A DNA stretch of 64,000 nt from an uncultured Eubacterium sp. (GTDB taxonomy: Bacteria > Bacillota > Clostridia > Oscillospirales > Acutalibacteraceae), in the NCBI GenBank assembly GCA_910583925.1, contig CAJTZJ010000001.1, positions 211,511 to 275,510 on the forward strand, read 5' to 3'. Made by a program: the position numbers and the translations under genes. The notes under the pieces are model-generated. The model did no database searches, was not told the origin of the DNA, and saw only the letters and a program-made list of their open reading frames with translations. This document shows positions 55,107 through 63,895 of this stretch, piece after piece. How positions within the stretch are numbered: position 1 is the first letter of the stretch; each line of letters opens with the position of its first letter.

Positions 55107-56420
55107 GTGAAATTTTTAAAGGCTTTGCTGCCTGCATTAATTTTGGCATTGCTTTTAAGCGGCTGCTCCTTCAGATTGTTTTCTACAGCAGAGGAATTGA
55201 TTTATCCCATATCTCCGTCAGGCGAAAATGTAAATATTCAGAAAGCGCTTGATAATTATATTAAGAATGGATATTCTCTTAAAACGCCTGTCGGCGGAGA
55301 TTTCAAAACCTCTTATATTTTCTTTGATGTTGATTCAGACGGAGAAGAAGAAGCGATAACCTTTTATGAACCGTTTTCAAATCCGGATACGGTTAATATG
55401 GCTGTTATTGATAAGTTGGAATCCGAATGGAAGGTAGCTTGTAATATTGAGGGCAAGGGCTCTGATATCTATTCAATAGAGTTCAATGACTTGGATGGCG
55501 ATGGAATTCTTGAATTTGTAGTATTATGGGATGTTTTCAGTACCTCATCAAGTCATTATCTTACAGTTTATGGCAGAAATGATAATGAAAACGGTTTTTC
55601 CCTTTATAGTATCGGTAAGCCGATTATAATGAATGATTATATTGCTGCCGATGTGAATGGGGACAAGCTTGAAGAGCTTTTGGTTTTTACTGTAGACAGC
55701 GGTGATGCAATATCAGCAAAGGCTGTGCTGTATTCCTATAAAAATAAAATACCGGAGTCACTTGGCAGTACAAAGCTTGACGGCCATATAAGCTCCTATA
55801 AAAGTATAAAAGCCGAAGATGTGAACGGCAGAGCCTATATCTATGCGGATGCAGCAAAATCAAACGGCTCGCAAATGCTTACTGAAATCGTGCTTTGGTC
55901 CGATTATTATGATACAATTATTTCGCCGTTTTATAATTATTCAACGGGTGTTACAAAGGAAACAACCAGAAATGTAAAATTATATTCTCAGTATATCGGC
56001 GAAAAAAGTCATATAAGCATTCCGCTTGATGCAGATAAAAAAGGCTTGCCTGCTCAGACAGAAGCGGTAGACTGGCAGTATTACGGTGATGATGTTTTGT
56101 ATCATGATTGCTACTCTATTGCTATAGAGAAGGATAATTATCAGATTCTTATTCCGGATGAATTTTTTGATGATGTCATTATCTCGTATGATATGAAAAA
56201 CAGCACCTTAACCGTAAGTGATAAAAATAAAAAAGTTTCGTTTACAGTTACGGCACTTTTAAAATCGCTGTATGATGAGAATACAGAGGTGTATTCTGAT
56301 TATACGGAAATAATGCATAATTCAGGTTATATTTATCTTGCTGCTTGCAGCAATGATTCAGATATAAAAATTTCAACAGAAGATTTGAAATCTATGATTA
56401 AATCATATGAAGGAGAATGA
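55107..56420 (+). CDS. Lipoprotein with FG-GAP/VCBS-like repeats, linked to a two-component system
   Basis: This 437-residue protein has a lipoprotein signal (LLSGC, Cys21). The mature part has three or more Asp-rich loops with D-x-D-x-D-G spacing (DVDSDGEEE, DLDGDGILE, DVNGDKLEE), as in FG-GAP/VCBS propellers that bind calcium. The start is a GTG at 55107 with an AAAGGGG site 8 nt upstream. The response regulator gene overlaps its stop region, so the lipoprotein is probably an accessory sensor or a target of that system. Function is not known. Confidence 0.8.
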   Translation: MKFLKALLPALILALLLSGCSFRLFSTAEELIYPISPSGENVNIQKALDNYIKNGYSLKTPVGGDFKTSYIFFDVDSDGEEEAITFYEPFSNPDTVNMAVIDKLESEWKVACNIEGKGSDIYSIEFNDLDGDGILEFVVLWDVFSTSSSHYLTVYGRNDNENGFSLYSIGKPIIMNDYIAADVNGDKLEELLVFTVDSGDAISAKAVLYSYKNKIPESLGSTKLDGHISSYKSIKAEDVNGRAYIYADAAKSNGSQMLTEIVLWSDYYDTIISPFYNYSTGVTKETTRNVKLYSQYIGEKSHISIPLDADKKGLPAQTEAVDWQYYGDDVLYHDCYSIAIEKDNYQILIPDEFFDDVIISYDMKNSTLTVSDKNKKVSFTVTALLKSLYDENTEVYSDYTEIMHNSGYIYLAACSNDSDIKISTEDLKSMIKSYEGE

Positions 56421-56422
56421 AT

Positions 56423-57136
56423 ATGAAAAAAGTACTTGTTGCTGAAGATGAAGAATCTATCCGCGAGTTTATTGTTATTAATTTAACCCGCAGCGGATAT
56501 GATGTTATGCAGGCTGAAAATGGTGCTGCTGCGCTTGATATCTTCCAAAAGGAGGGCGGCGATTTTGATGTTGCCATTCTTGATATTATGATGCCGGAGA
56601 TGGATGGACTTACAGTTTGCAAGGAGCTTCGTCAGCGTTCGTCAGATTTGGGTATTATAATGCTTTCTGCCAGAACGCAGGAAATGGATAAGGTTACAGG
56701 GCTTCTTGTAGGTGCGGATGATTATGTAACCAAGCCATTTTCTCCAAGTGAGCTTATGGCAAGAGTGGATGCGGTTTACAGGCGTGTTGAAATGACAAGA
56801 GGTTTCAGAAAGAATGATACAACGGGCGAAACAATCCGCCTTGATGAGTTTGAACTGAATCTCAGAAACCGTACGCTTTCAAAATCCGGAAATCTTATTG
56901 AATTAACACAGGTTGAGTTTCAGATTATTGAGTATTTCTTTAAAAATCCGAATGCTGCTTTAAGCAGAACCGATATTTTGAAAACAGTTTGGGGCAGCAA
57001 TTATTACGGAGATGAAAAAATCGTTGATGTTAATATCCGCAGACTTCGTATGAAGGTTGAGGATAATCCGTCCAGTCCTACAAGGCTTATAACAATATGG
57101 GGGCTTGGCTATAAGTGGGTTACGGATGTAAAATAA
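56423..57136 (+). CDS. OmpR/PhoB-family response regulator
   Basis: This 237-residue protein has a receiver domain (acidic pocket E8/D9, phospho-acceptor D54 in LDIMMPEMDG, conserved Lys in TKPFSP) and a C-terminal winged helix with the RRLRMKVEDNPSSP recognition region. The ATG at 56423 is chosen because the AAGGAG site is 7 nt upstream; the ATG at 56417 is too close to that site. It pairs with the histidine kinase encoded 23 bp downstream. Confidence 0.95.
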   Translation: MKKVLVAEDEESIREFIVINLTRSGYDVMQAENGAAALDIFQKEGGDFDVAILDIMMPEMDGLTVCKELRQRSSDLGIIMLSARTQEMDKVTGLLVGADDYVTKPFSPSELMARVDAVYRRVEMTRGFRKNDTTGETIRLDEFELNLRNRTLSKSGNLIELTQVEFQIIEYFFKNPNAALSRTDILKTVWGSNYYGDEKIVDVNIRRLRMKVEDNPSSPTRLITIWGLGYKWVTDVK

Positions 57137-57159
57137 TTTAGTTATGGAAGATTGGCAAT

Positions 57160-58698
57160 ATGAATTTTAAAATATTTAAAGAGCTTAAAAGTCTCAGATT
57201 TGAGGGTATAACAAAACGCTGGCTTACGAATATAGTTAGCGTTATTCTTGCTGTACTTATTATCGTTTTCATTATTGCAGTATTTTCTATAAAAACATAT
57301 TATTATAACTCTGTTGAAAGTATTTTAAACAGCGGCGCTTCAACTGCTGCGGTAAGCTATTTTTCAACGAATCTTGATTCAGGAACCTCGCTTGAAACCT
57401 CTGCTGCTAAGTTTATAGAAAGCTATTCATATAAGGATAAAACAACCGTTTGGATTGTTGATAATGAGGGCAAGGTAATTGCTTCCTCCAATGGCTTTAC
57501 ATACGGCGATTCCGAGATGACTGATTACAGCGAGGCTATGTCGAATAAGGATGGTGTCAGCAGATATGTCGGCAAAGATAACGGCAGTGAAAAAATCATG
57601 GCAGTGAGCCGTGTTATAAAGGATTCTAATGGTGCCAATGTCGGTGCTGTTAGAGTTATGACCTCAATTGAAGAGATAGACAGGCAGATATTCATTATTC
57701 TTTTCGTTGTTTTTCTTGTGCTTGTTTTAATATTTATTGCTATTGCTGCTTCAAATCTTTTCTTCATCAGTTCCATTGTTATTCCTTTAAAGGAAATTAC
57801 AGAGAAGACAAAAGAGATTTCGGGCGGAAATCTTGATGTAAGAATAGAAAAAAAATATGATGATGAAATCGGTAAGCTTTCTGATTCCATAAATTCTATG
57901 GCTTCTGATATCGCAACAGCCGATACAATGAAAAATGATTTTATTTCAACGATTTCTCATGAGCTGAGAACACCGCTCACCTCAATTAAGGGATGGGGAG
58001 AAACGCTTCTTTTCGGTCTGGACAGGGAAAGAGATGAAGTTACGAATAAGGGGCTTCAGGTTATTGTAAATGAAGCCGGGAGATTGGAAGGCTTTGTTGA
58101 AGAACTTCTTGACTTCAGCAGGCTTCAGAGCGGCAGAATGACCTTGAGATTAATGAAAACAGACATTTTCGCAGAGCTTGATGAAACGGTGTTTACATTC
58201 CGTGAACGGGCTATGAGAGAGGGGATAGAGGTTAGATACAGTATCCCTGATTTCCCTGCACCTGCAAATGCAGATCCGAACAGATTAAAGCAGGTGTTTA
58301 TGAATATTCTTGATAATGCTCTTAAATACTCTAAAATGAATACGAAAATCTTTGTTAAAGCGGAGTTTTCTGAGTTTAATGGTAAAAATGCAATCAAGGT
58401 TTCCATTGCCGATCAGGGCTGCGGTATTTCAAAAGAGGATCTGCCTCATGTTATGGAAAAATTTTATAAAGCAAATGTTTCTGTAAGAGGCTCAGGTATC
58501 GGACTTGCTGTTACGAACGAAATTATAAATCTTCATAATGGTAAATTAGAAATAGACAGTGAAGAAAATGTAGGCACGCTTGTAACCATTTATCTTCCTG
58601 TAGACAGTGCTCCGACAAAGCAGGAAATTGATATGTCTGAGCCGAAAATTGATGAGGTTACCGATGAAGATATTACTCTTAATACGGAAAGGCGATAA
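57160..58698 (+). CDS. Membrane sensor histidine kinase
   Basis: This 512-residue kinase has two membrane helices (about 24-44 and 178-200) flanking an extracellular Cache-like domain, then HAMP, HisKA (phospho-acceptor His267 in SHELRTPLTSI) and HATPase (N-box NILDNALKYS, G1 DQGCGIS, G2 GSGIGLAV). An acidic tail follows. The stimulus is unknown; the linked lipoprotein may take part in sensing. Confidence 0.94.
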   Translation: MNFKIFKELKSLRFEGITKRWLTNIVSVILAVLIIVFIIAVFSIKTYYYNSVESILNSGASTAAVSYFSTNLDSGTSLETSAAKFIESYSYKDKTTVWIVDNEGKVIASSNGFTYGDSEMTDYSEAMSNKDGVSRYVGKDNGSEKIMAVSRVIKDSNGANVGAVRVMTSIEEIDRQIFIILFVVFLVLVLIFIAIAASNLFFISSIVIPLKEITEKTKEISGGNLDVRIEKKYDDEIGKLSDSINSMASDIATADTMKNDFISTISHELRTPLTSIKGWGETLLFGLDRERDEVTNKGLQVIVNEAGRLEGFVEELLDFSRLQSGRMTLRLMKTDIFAELDETVFTFRERAMREGIEVRYSIPDFPAPANADPNRLKQVFMNILDNALKYSKMNTKIFVKAEFSEFNGKNAIKVSIADQGCGISKEDLPHVMEKFYKANVSVRGSGIGLAVTNEIINLHNGKLEIDSEENVGTLVTIYLPVDSAPTKQEIDMSEPKIDEVTDEDITLNTERR

Positions 58699-58704
58699 TA
58701 AATA

Positions 58705-59676
58705 ATGGAAGAAAAGAAGGTTCATAAAACCTCTGTCGGCGGACAGGCGCTGATAGAGGGTGTTATGATGCAGGGTCCAAAGGGAATGGCTACTGCTGTC
58801 AGAAAGCCCGATAATGAGATTCTTGTAGAATACCATGATGTAAAGCATATAAAAGATAAATTTAAAATTTTCGGCTTTCCTGTTATAAGGGGAATTGTAA
58901 ATTTTATTGAATCCATGAAAATCGGTTATAAAACGCTTATGTATTCTGCCGAGGTTTCGGGAATGGAGGATTTAGAAGAAGAAAATCCATCCAAATTTGA
59001 AAAATGGATTCTTGACAAATTCGGCGATAAGCTTATGAACTTTATAACGGGAATTGCTTCTGTTTTGGGTGTTGTTCTTGCCTTTGTGCTTTTTATGTAT
59101 TTTCCCGTATTGTTTTTCAGCAAGGTAAATGAATGGTCGGGAAATGCGATAACCGATTATCGCGGACTTATTGAGGGTGTTCTTAAAATTATAATTTTTG
59201 TGGTTTATATTACGCTTGTAAGTCAGATGAAAGATATAAAACGCACATTTATGTATCATGGTGCTGAGCATAAATCCATAACCTGTTATGAAACAGGGAT
59301 GGATTTAACAGTTGAAAATGTAAAAAAATGCAGCCGTTTTCATCCAAGATGCGGAACCTCCTTTATCTTTGTTATTTTAATTTTCAGTATAGTTGTTTAT
59401 ACGATTGCTGCTAAAATTTTCCCCGAAATTGCGGACAACAGAATTTTATGGATATTATTACGGCTTGCCTTTCTTCCGCTTATTATGGGACTTGGATATG
59501 AGTTTATAAAATATGCAGGAAGGCACGATAATCTTTTTGTTAAAATAGTTTCTGCCCCCGGACTTTGGATGCAGAGATTAACTACAAAAGAGCCAACAGA
59601 TGATATTATTGAGGTTGGTATTGAAGCCTTAAAGGCTGTTATTACAGACAATCCAAAGGATGATGAAATAAAGTGA
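58705..59676 (+). CDS. DUF1385 family membrane protein (YqhQ-like)
   Basis: This 323-residue protein has the family's N-terminal SVGGQALIEGVMMQGP segment, several membrane helices, and the central HGAEHKSITCYE and RFHPRCGTSF motifs with conserved His and Cys. Family members are common in Firmicutes next to prmC and prfA; their role is unknown. It overlaps prmC by 4 nt (GTGA). Confidence 0.9.
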   Translation: MEEKKVHKTSVGGQALIEGVMMQGPKGMATAVRKPDNEILVEYHDVKHIKDKFKIFGFPVIRGIVNFIESMKIGYKTLMYSAEVSGMEDLEEENPSKFEKWILDKFGDKLMNFITGIASVLGVVLAFVLFMYFPVLFFSKVNEWSGNAITDYRGLIEGVLKIIIFVVYITLVSQMKDIKRTFMYHGAEHKSITCYETGMDLTVENVKKCSRFHPRCGTSFIFVILIFSIVVYTIAAKIFPEIADNRILWILLRLAFLPLIMGLGYEFIKYAGRHDNLFVKIVSAPGLWMQRLTTKEPTDDIIEVGIEALKAVITDNPKDDEIK

Positions 59677-60500
59677 CTTTATCGGAAGCGTATAATTACG
59701 GCGTGTATTTTTTGTCTGCTAACGGTGTTGATGAGGCAGATTTTAAATCTCTTTGTCTTTGCTGTCACTGTGCAGGAATTAAAAATAATGAATATGAAAT
59801 TCATAAAAATGAAGATTTGATTATTATGAAAAAATTCGCCGATATGCTTTGGCAGATTAAAAGTGGCGAACCGCTTCAGTATGTTATCGGCAGATGGGAT
59901 TTTTATGAAAGTGAATTCCATGTCGGCAGGGGTGTTTTGATTCCCCGCCCCGAAACAGAGGAATTAACAGAGCTTGTTTTAGATAATGCCAAAAGGCTCT
60001 GTAGTCCTGTTGTTTTTGATTTGTGCTCAGGCAGCGGTTGTATCGGTATAAGCATTGCCAAGGCATTGCCGTCATCAACTGTTTACTGCGTTGAAAAAAG
60101 CGAGGAAGCGCTTCAATATCTTTTAAAAAATGCAGAAAGCATATCAAATGTTAAAGTTGTAAATTCAGATATCAATTATCCATCTGATATCGGAAATGCA
60201 GATATTATTGTTTCCAATCCGCCGTATATCAAAAGCAGTGATTTAAGTTCACTTCAGAGAGAAGTGCAGTTTGAGCCGTCAATGGCTCTTGACGGAGGGG
60301 CGGATGGTCTGGACTTTTACAGAATCATAGCTGAAAAATGGAACAGTAATCTTAAAGAAAACGGGATGCTTTTCCTTGAAATCGGTGAGGATCAGGGCGA
60401 AGCTGTATATGAAATTCTTGAAAAGCAAGGATTTAAAGAAATTGAAGTTATAAAAGATATGTATGGAAATAACCGAATGGTTAAATCCGTTAAAAAATAA
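59673..60500 (+). CDS. prmC: Release factor glutamine methyltransferase PrmC
   Basis: This 275-residue enzyme methylates the GGQ glutamine of class I peptide-release factors using SAM. The SAM motif is DLCSGSGCIGI and the catalytic NPPY motif is at 182-185. The GTG start overlaps the stop of the DUF1385 gene. Release factor 1 (prfA), its usual neighbour, is not in the window. Confidence 0.95.
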   Translation: MTLSEAYNYGVYFLSANGVDEADFKSLCLCCHCAGIKNNEYEIHKNEDLIIMKKFADMLWQIKSGEPLQYVIGRWDFYESEFHVGRGVLIPRPETEELTELVLDNAKRLCSPVVFDLCSGSGCIGISIAKALPSSTVYCVEKSEEALQYLLKNAESISNVKVVNSDINYPSDIGNADIIVSNPPYIKSSDLSSLQREVQFEPSMALDGGADGLDFYRIIAEKWNSNLKENGMLFLEIGEDQGEAVYEILEKQGFKEIEVIKDMYGNNRMVKSVKK

Positions 60501-60514
60501 TTTGGAAGTGTGTT

Positions 60515-61186
60515 ATGTCTTTATTAAGTGTTTTACGAAGCGGCGAGCCTGCGTTGATTTTTGCAGTCATTTTTTCAAGAATATTTGTTGTGTTTTTCTG
60601 TCTTCCTATTCATGAGTTAGCGCATGGATGGGCTGCTTATAAAATGGGAGATTCAACGGCAAAGAATTTAGGAAGATTAACATTTAATCCGTTTGCACAT
60701 CTTGATTTGTTCGGAACAATTATGTTATTCTTATTTGGTATCGGCTATGCAAATCCGGTTCCTGTTCAAACAAGGAATTTCAGAAATCCTAAAAAAGGTA
60801 TGATTGTAACCGCTCTTGCAGGTCCCGGTTCAAATTTATTAATGGCTTTTGTTTTTATTTGTCTTTATTATATTGTTTTGCTTCTTCCGCAAAATCTTGC
60901 TGTAAGCTTTATCGCATATTTCTTTGATTTTGCCGCAACAGTCAATGTTTCTCTTGCAGTATTCAATCTTCTTCCGATTCCGCCGCTTGACGGCTCAAAG
61001 GTTATAGGATTTCTTATTCCGAGCAAAACATATTTTAAAATTCTTCAGTATGAACGCTATATTATGATTGCACTTTTGCTGTTGCTTTTTACCGGCGTTC
61101 TCAATATGCCTATTGCGTTAATTTCCGATTTGCTGATGAAGGTAATTTCATTTCTTCCGAGTTTAATATATAATCTTATTGTTTGA
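60515..61186 (+). CDS. Site-2-type M50 membrane metalloprotease
   Basis: This 223-residue integral membrane protein has the zinc motif HELAHG (H33, E34, H37) in the first helices and the distal NLLPIPPLDGSK motif with the third ligand Asp. It is a minimal S2P-like protease without a PDZ domain. It lies 6 bp upstream of scpA, a common linkage in Clostridia. The substrate is unknown. Confidence 0.92.
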   Translation: MSLLSVLRSGEPALIFAVIFSRIFVVFFCLPIHELAHGWAAYKMGDSTAKNLGRLTFNPFAHLDLFGTIMLFLFGIGYANPVPVQTRNFRNPKKGMIVTALAGPGSNLLMAFVFICLYYIVLLLPQNLAVSFIAYFFDFAATVNVSLAVFNLLPIPPLDGSKVIGFLIPSKTYFKILQYERYIMIALLLLLFTGVLNMPIALISDLLMKVISFLPSLIYNLIV

Positions 61187-61192
61187 GGTATT

Positions 61193-61912
61193 ATGGATCA
61201 GTTAAATTATAAGCTTGAGGTGTTTGAGGGTCCTATGGATCTTCTGCTTCATCTCATAAGTAAGCATAAATTAAATATAAACGATATTCCTATTGTTGAG
61301 CTTGTTAATCAGTATCTTGATTATGTTCGTCAGATGGAGGCAGCTGATTTTGATATTGCAGGCGATTTTCTTGAGATGGCTGCAAGGCTTATATATATTA
61401 AAACCGTTTCGCTTCTTCCAAGACATGAGGAGGCTGAAAAGCTGAAAACCGAGCTTACAGGCGAGTTGATTGAGTATAGAGATTGTAAGCTTATGGCTGA
61501 AAAACTCAGCAAGCAAACAGATGGTTTTAACCGATATGTCCGAGATCCGCAGCCCGGCTATATCAATTACGATTATGAACGATTTCATGAGGGCGAAGAG
61601 CTTTTAAACGCATATATAGCCGCTGCCGGCAGAGCACAGAGAAAGCTTCCTCCGCCTATTGATTCGTTTAAGGCTATTGTTGCAAGAAAATTTGTTAATG
61701 TTGCTTCTAAAATAAGCACGGTTATGAGGAAACTGTGGAGCGGAAAAAAGGTTAAATTTTTAAAGCTTTTTGAGGGTGCTGAAACAAAAAGTGATCTTGT
61801 TGCAACATTTCTTGCCGTGCTTGAGCTTGCTAAAACTAAGAAAATATCTATTGAGGGTACGATGAATAACCCCGAAGTTCAGATAATTAATGAGGTAGAA
61901 ACTATTGAGTAG
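61193..61912 (+). CDS. scpA: Segregation and condensation protein A
   Basis: This 239-residue kleisin of the Smc-ScpAB condensin complex has the N-terminal FEGPMDLLLHLISKHKLNI segment that binds the Smc neck and a C-terminal winged helix that binds the Smc head. It overlaps scpB by 8 nt. Confidence 0.96.
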   Translation: MDQLNYKLEVFEGPMDLLLHLISKHKLNINDIPIVELVNQYLDYVRQMEAADFDIAGDFLEMAARLIYIKTVSLLPRHEEAEKLKTELTGELIEYRDCKLMAEKLSKQTDGFNRYVRDPQPGYINYDYERFHEGEELLNAYIAAAGRAQRKLPPPIDSFKAIVARKFVNVASKISTVMRKLWSGKKVKFLKLFEGAETKSDLVATFLAVLELAKTKKISIEGTMNNPEVQIINEVETIE

Positions 61913-62513
61913 GGAAAATATTATATCCAAGCTTGAAGCAATGCTTTTTGCATCCGGGGAGCCGGTTGAAGCATCTAAGCTTGCAGAGCTTCTTGAGCTT
62001 GATATTGAAAATGTAACGAAAATGCTTGCTCATCTGGGCGATTTATATGATGAAAGAAACAGCGGTATTTGTCTTGTTCGCATAGACGGCAAGTATCAGC
62101 TTTGTACAAGAGAAAAATATGCTGATGATGTAAGGGCGCTTCTGGAAATTAAAAAGAATACGCCTTTATCTCAGGCTGCCTTTGAGGTGCTTGCAATAGT
62201 TGCATATAATAAATCGGTAACAAAAAGCTTTATAGAACAAATAAGGGGCGTGGATTGCTCGGGCCCTGTTGCGAATCTTGTTCAAAAAGGTCTTATAGAA
62301 GAAAAGGGCAGACTGGATTTGCCCGGCAGACCTCTCGTTTACGGAACTACGGATAGATTTTTAAGATGTTTTTCATTAAACAGTCTGGAAGATTTGCCTG
62401 AACTTCCGACTGTGGAAGAGGTTGAAAAAATTGCAAAGGATAATGGTCAAACCTCCCTTTTTGAAGATGAAAACGGTAAAATTTTAAAAGATAATCCGAA
62501 AGAGGAAGAATAA
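61905..62513 (+). CDS. scpB: Segregation and condensation protein B
   Basis: This 202-residue partner of ScpA has two winged-helix domains (LEAMLFASGEPV opening and FEVLAIVAYNKSVTK in the second) and a DLPGRPLVYGTTDRFL segment. The start is a TTG at 61905 with a GAGGT site 8 nt upstream, translated coupled to scpA. It binds the kleisin and regulates Smc loading. Confidence 0.95.
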   Translation: MSRENIISKLEAMLFASGEPVEASKLAELLELDIENVTKMLAHLGDLYDERNSGICLVRIDGKYQLCTREKYADDVRALLEIKKNTPLSQAAFEVLAIVAYNKSVTKSFIEQIRGVDCSGPVANLVQKGLIEEKGRLDLPGRPLVYGTTDRFLRCFSLNSLEDLPELPTVEEVEKIAKDNGQTSLFEDENGKILKDNPKEEE

Positions 62514-62533
62514 CTTTTGAAAGGATGATATCA

Positions 62534-63256
62534 ATGGTTGTTTTTTTAATAATTCTTGCAGTTATTGTTTTGATTACTTCAGTTATTCTTTCAATTTCCG
62601 CTACTTTTACAATTACATATAATTCAAGCTGGAAAACAACAGTTAAGCTGCTTTGGATTGATAAGGAAATAGAATTATCCGAAGTTTTGTCCTTTGTTTT
62701 GTTTCCTGAGAAAAAAGCTGCGGAAAAAAGATCTGATTTGAAAAAGAATTCCTCTTCAAAGGATAAATCGGACAAGAAAGAAATGTCTGATGATATTAGT
62801 GAAGCTGAAAATGAACAGTCAGAAGACAAAAACAGCAAGGCAAAAGTGAATAAGCCCAAAAAAGAAAACTATATAAAAGAAATATGGAACAAAGATGGTA
62901 TAGTAGGAATAATGAATTTTGCCTCCAATTTGTTTGAAACTGCCTCGGATGCAATATTAACTTTGTTTAGGGGCTTCCATATTCGCTCGCTTTATGTTAA
63001 AATACTCGTAGGCGGACAGGATGCTGCTGATACGGCGCAGGCTTACGGTCGGGTTTGCCGGTATTATTATCCGCTCAAGGGTATGATTCTGAATGGCATG
63101 AAGGTTGATAATTATGATGATTGGATTGCGCCTGATTTCATTGCTCCGAGAAATGAATACGGGCTTCAGTTTATTGGATCGATCAGTGTTTTAACTGTTT
63201 TAAAAGTTCTTTTTTCGGCAGGAAAAACCTATTTGTTTAATATGATTAAAAAATAA
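62534..63256 (+). CDS. DUF2953 family protein (YtfI-like)
   Basis: This 240-residue protein has one N-terminal membrane helix (1-20), a highly charged Lys/Glu/Ser linker (about 65-110) and a C-terminal domain with the VGGQDAADTAQAYGRVCRYYYPL segment that marks DUF2953. The ATG at 62534 is preferred because the AAGG site at 62521-62524 is correctly spaced for it; the in-frame ATG at 62525 abuts that site. It precedes ytfJ, as ytfI does in Bacillus. Confidence 0.85.
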   Translation: MVVFLIILAVIVLITSVILSISATFTITYNSSWKTTVKLLWIDKEIELSEVLSFVLFPEKKAAEKRSDLKKNSSSKDKSDKKEMSDDISEAENEQSEDKNSKAKVNKPKKENYIKEIWNKDGIVGIMNFASNLFETASDAILTLFRGFHIRSLYVKILVGGQDAADTAQAYGRVCRYYYPLKGMILNGMKVDNYDDWIAPDFIAPRNEYGLQFIGSISVLTVLKVLFSAGKTYLFNMIKK

Positions 63257-63278
63257 ATTATCTTTTTTAAGGAGATAT

Positions 63279-63419
63279 TAGTGTGAAGAATCACACTATT
63301 TCGATTGTATTGCCCTCAAAATTTGCCGATGGCATAATTTTGAGATGGCTAAATTCATATCACGCCTTGTCTGGCTACAACAAGGATATTGTGATTTCTT
63401 ATTACTATTTGTAGCCAGA
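63279..63419 (+). promoter_or_regulatory. Structured leader before ytfJ: three stem-loops in 141 bp
   Basis: Three hairpins follow one another: TAGTGTGA/TCACACTA (63279-63286 with 63291-63298), CTCAAAATT/AATTTTGAG (63315-63323 with 63336-63344, extended inside by GCC/GGC), and TCTGGCTACAA/TTGTAGCCAGA (63370-63380 with 63409-63419). None is followed by a T-run. The last ends next to the weak ytfJ ribosome binding site. The stretch may be a regulatory leader or a small repeat element; I know no named RNA family that it matches. Confidence 0.7.
63283..63414 (+). CDS. Possible 43-residue small protein upstream of ytfJ
   Basis: A GTG at 63283 has a good AAGGAG site (63269-63274, 8 nt spacing) and opens a 43-codon frame (MKNHTISIVL start, SYYYL end) that stops at 63412-63414. 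The protein has no recognisable domain. The frame runs straight through the three hairpins, so it may be a leader peptide whose translation changes their folding, or chance. Confidence is low. Confidence 0.3.
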   Translation: MKNHTISIVLPSKFADGIILRWLNSYHALSGYNKDIVISYYYL

Positions 63420-63437
63420 AAGGCTATGTGAATTGTT

Positions 63438-63839
63438 ATGAAAGAAACACCAGTAAACAAAATAATGGAAAACACTCTTGAAAAAATGCGTGAAATGGTT
63501 GATGTTTCAACAATTATCGGAGAGCCTATGGTAACCGGTGATACTACGCTTATTCCTGTTTCAAAAGTTACATATGGTTTTACAGGCGGCGGTACGGATC
63601 TTCCGTCCAAATCCAACGCAGAGCTATTCGGCGGCGGCGGTGGCGGTGGCATCACGATTGCTCCTGTTGCTTTTATTGTTATTCAGAATGACAAGGTTAG
63701 ATTAATGCAGATTAATAATTACACATCATCGGCTGATCGTGCAATTTCCATGATTCCTGAGCTTGTTGATCAGGTTTCTCAGCTCCTTAAGGCTAAGAAT
63801 GATGACGCTGTTGGCAAAAGTGAAGAGAAAGCTGAATAA
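63438..63839 (+). CDS. ytfJ: Spore-associated YtfJ (GerW) family protein
   Basis: This 133-residue protein has the family layout: a helical N-terminus (VNKIMENTLEKMREMVD), a TIIGEPM segment, the long glycine stretch (GGGGGGG) and the C-terminal MIPELVDQV helix. In Bacillus YtfJ/GerW is a sigma-F-type forespore protein needed for germination, so its presence supports spore formation. The upstream AAAGG is 14 nt from the ATG, which is unusually far. Confidence 0.92.
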   Translation: MKETPVNKIMENTLEKMREMVDVSTIIGEPMVTGDTTLIPVSKVTYGFTGGGTDLPSKSNAELFGGGGGGGITIAPVAFIVIQNDKVRLMQINNYTSSADRAISMIPELVDQVSQLLKAKNDDAVGKSEEKAE

Positions 63840-63854
63840 TTCATATTAAATTTT

Positions 63855-63894
63855 AATCACCTGCTGCATATATATTTTAGCAGGTGATTATTTT
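63855..63894 (+). terminator. Terminator after ytfJ
   Basis: AATCACCTGCT (63855-63865) pairs perfectly with AGCAGGTGATT (63879-63889), followed by ATTTT. The AGGTGA in its 3' arm (63882-63887) is also the only ribosome binding site for the next gene. Confidence 0.88.
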
Positions 63895-63895
63895 G

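Noticed and set aside
63296..63655. 119-codon open frame on the minus strand
   Set aside because: Its start is a run of prolines antisense to the glycine stretch of ytfJ; it is a shadow.
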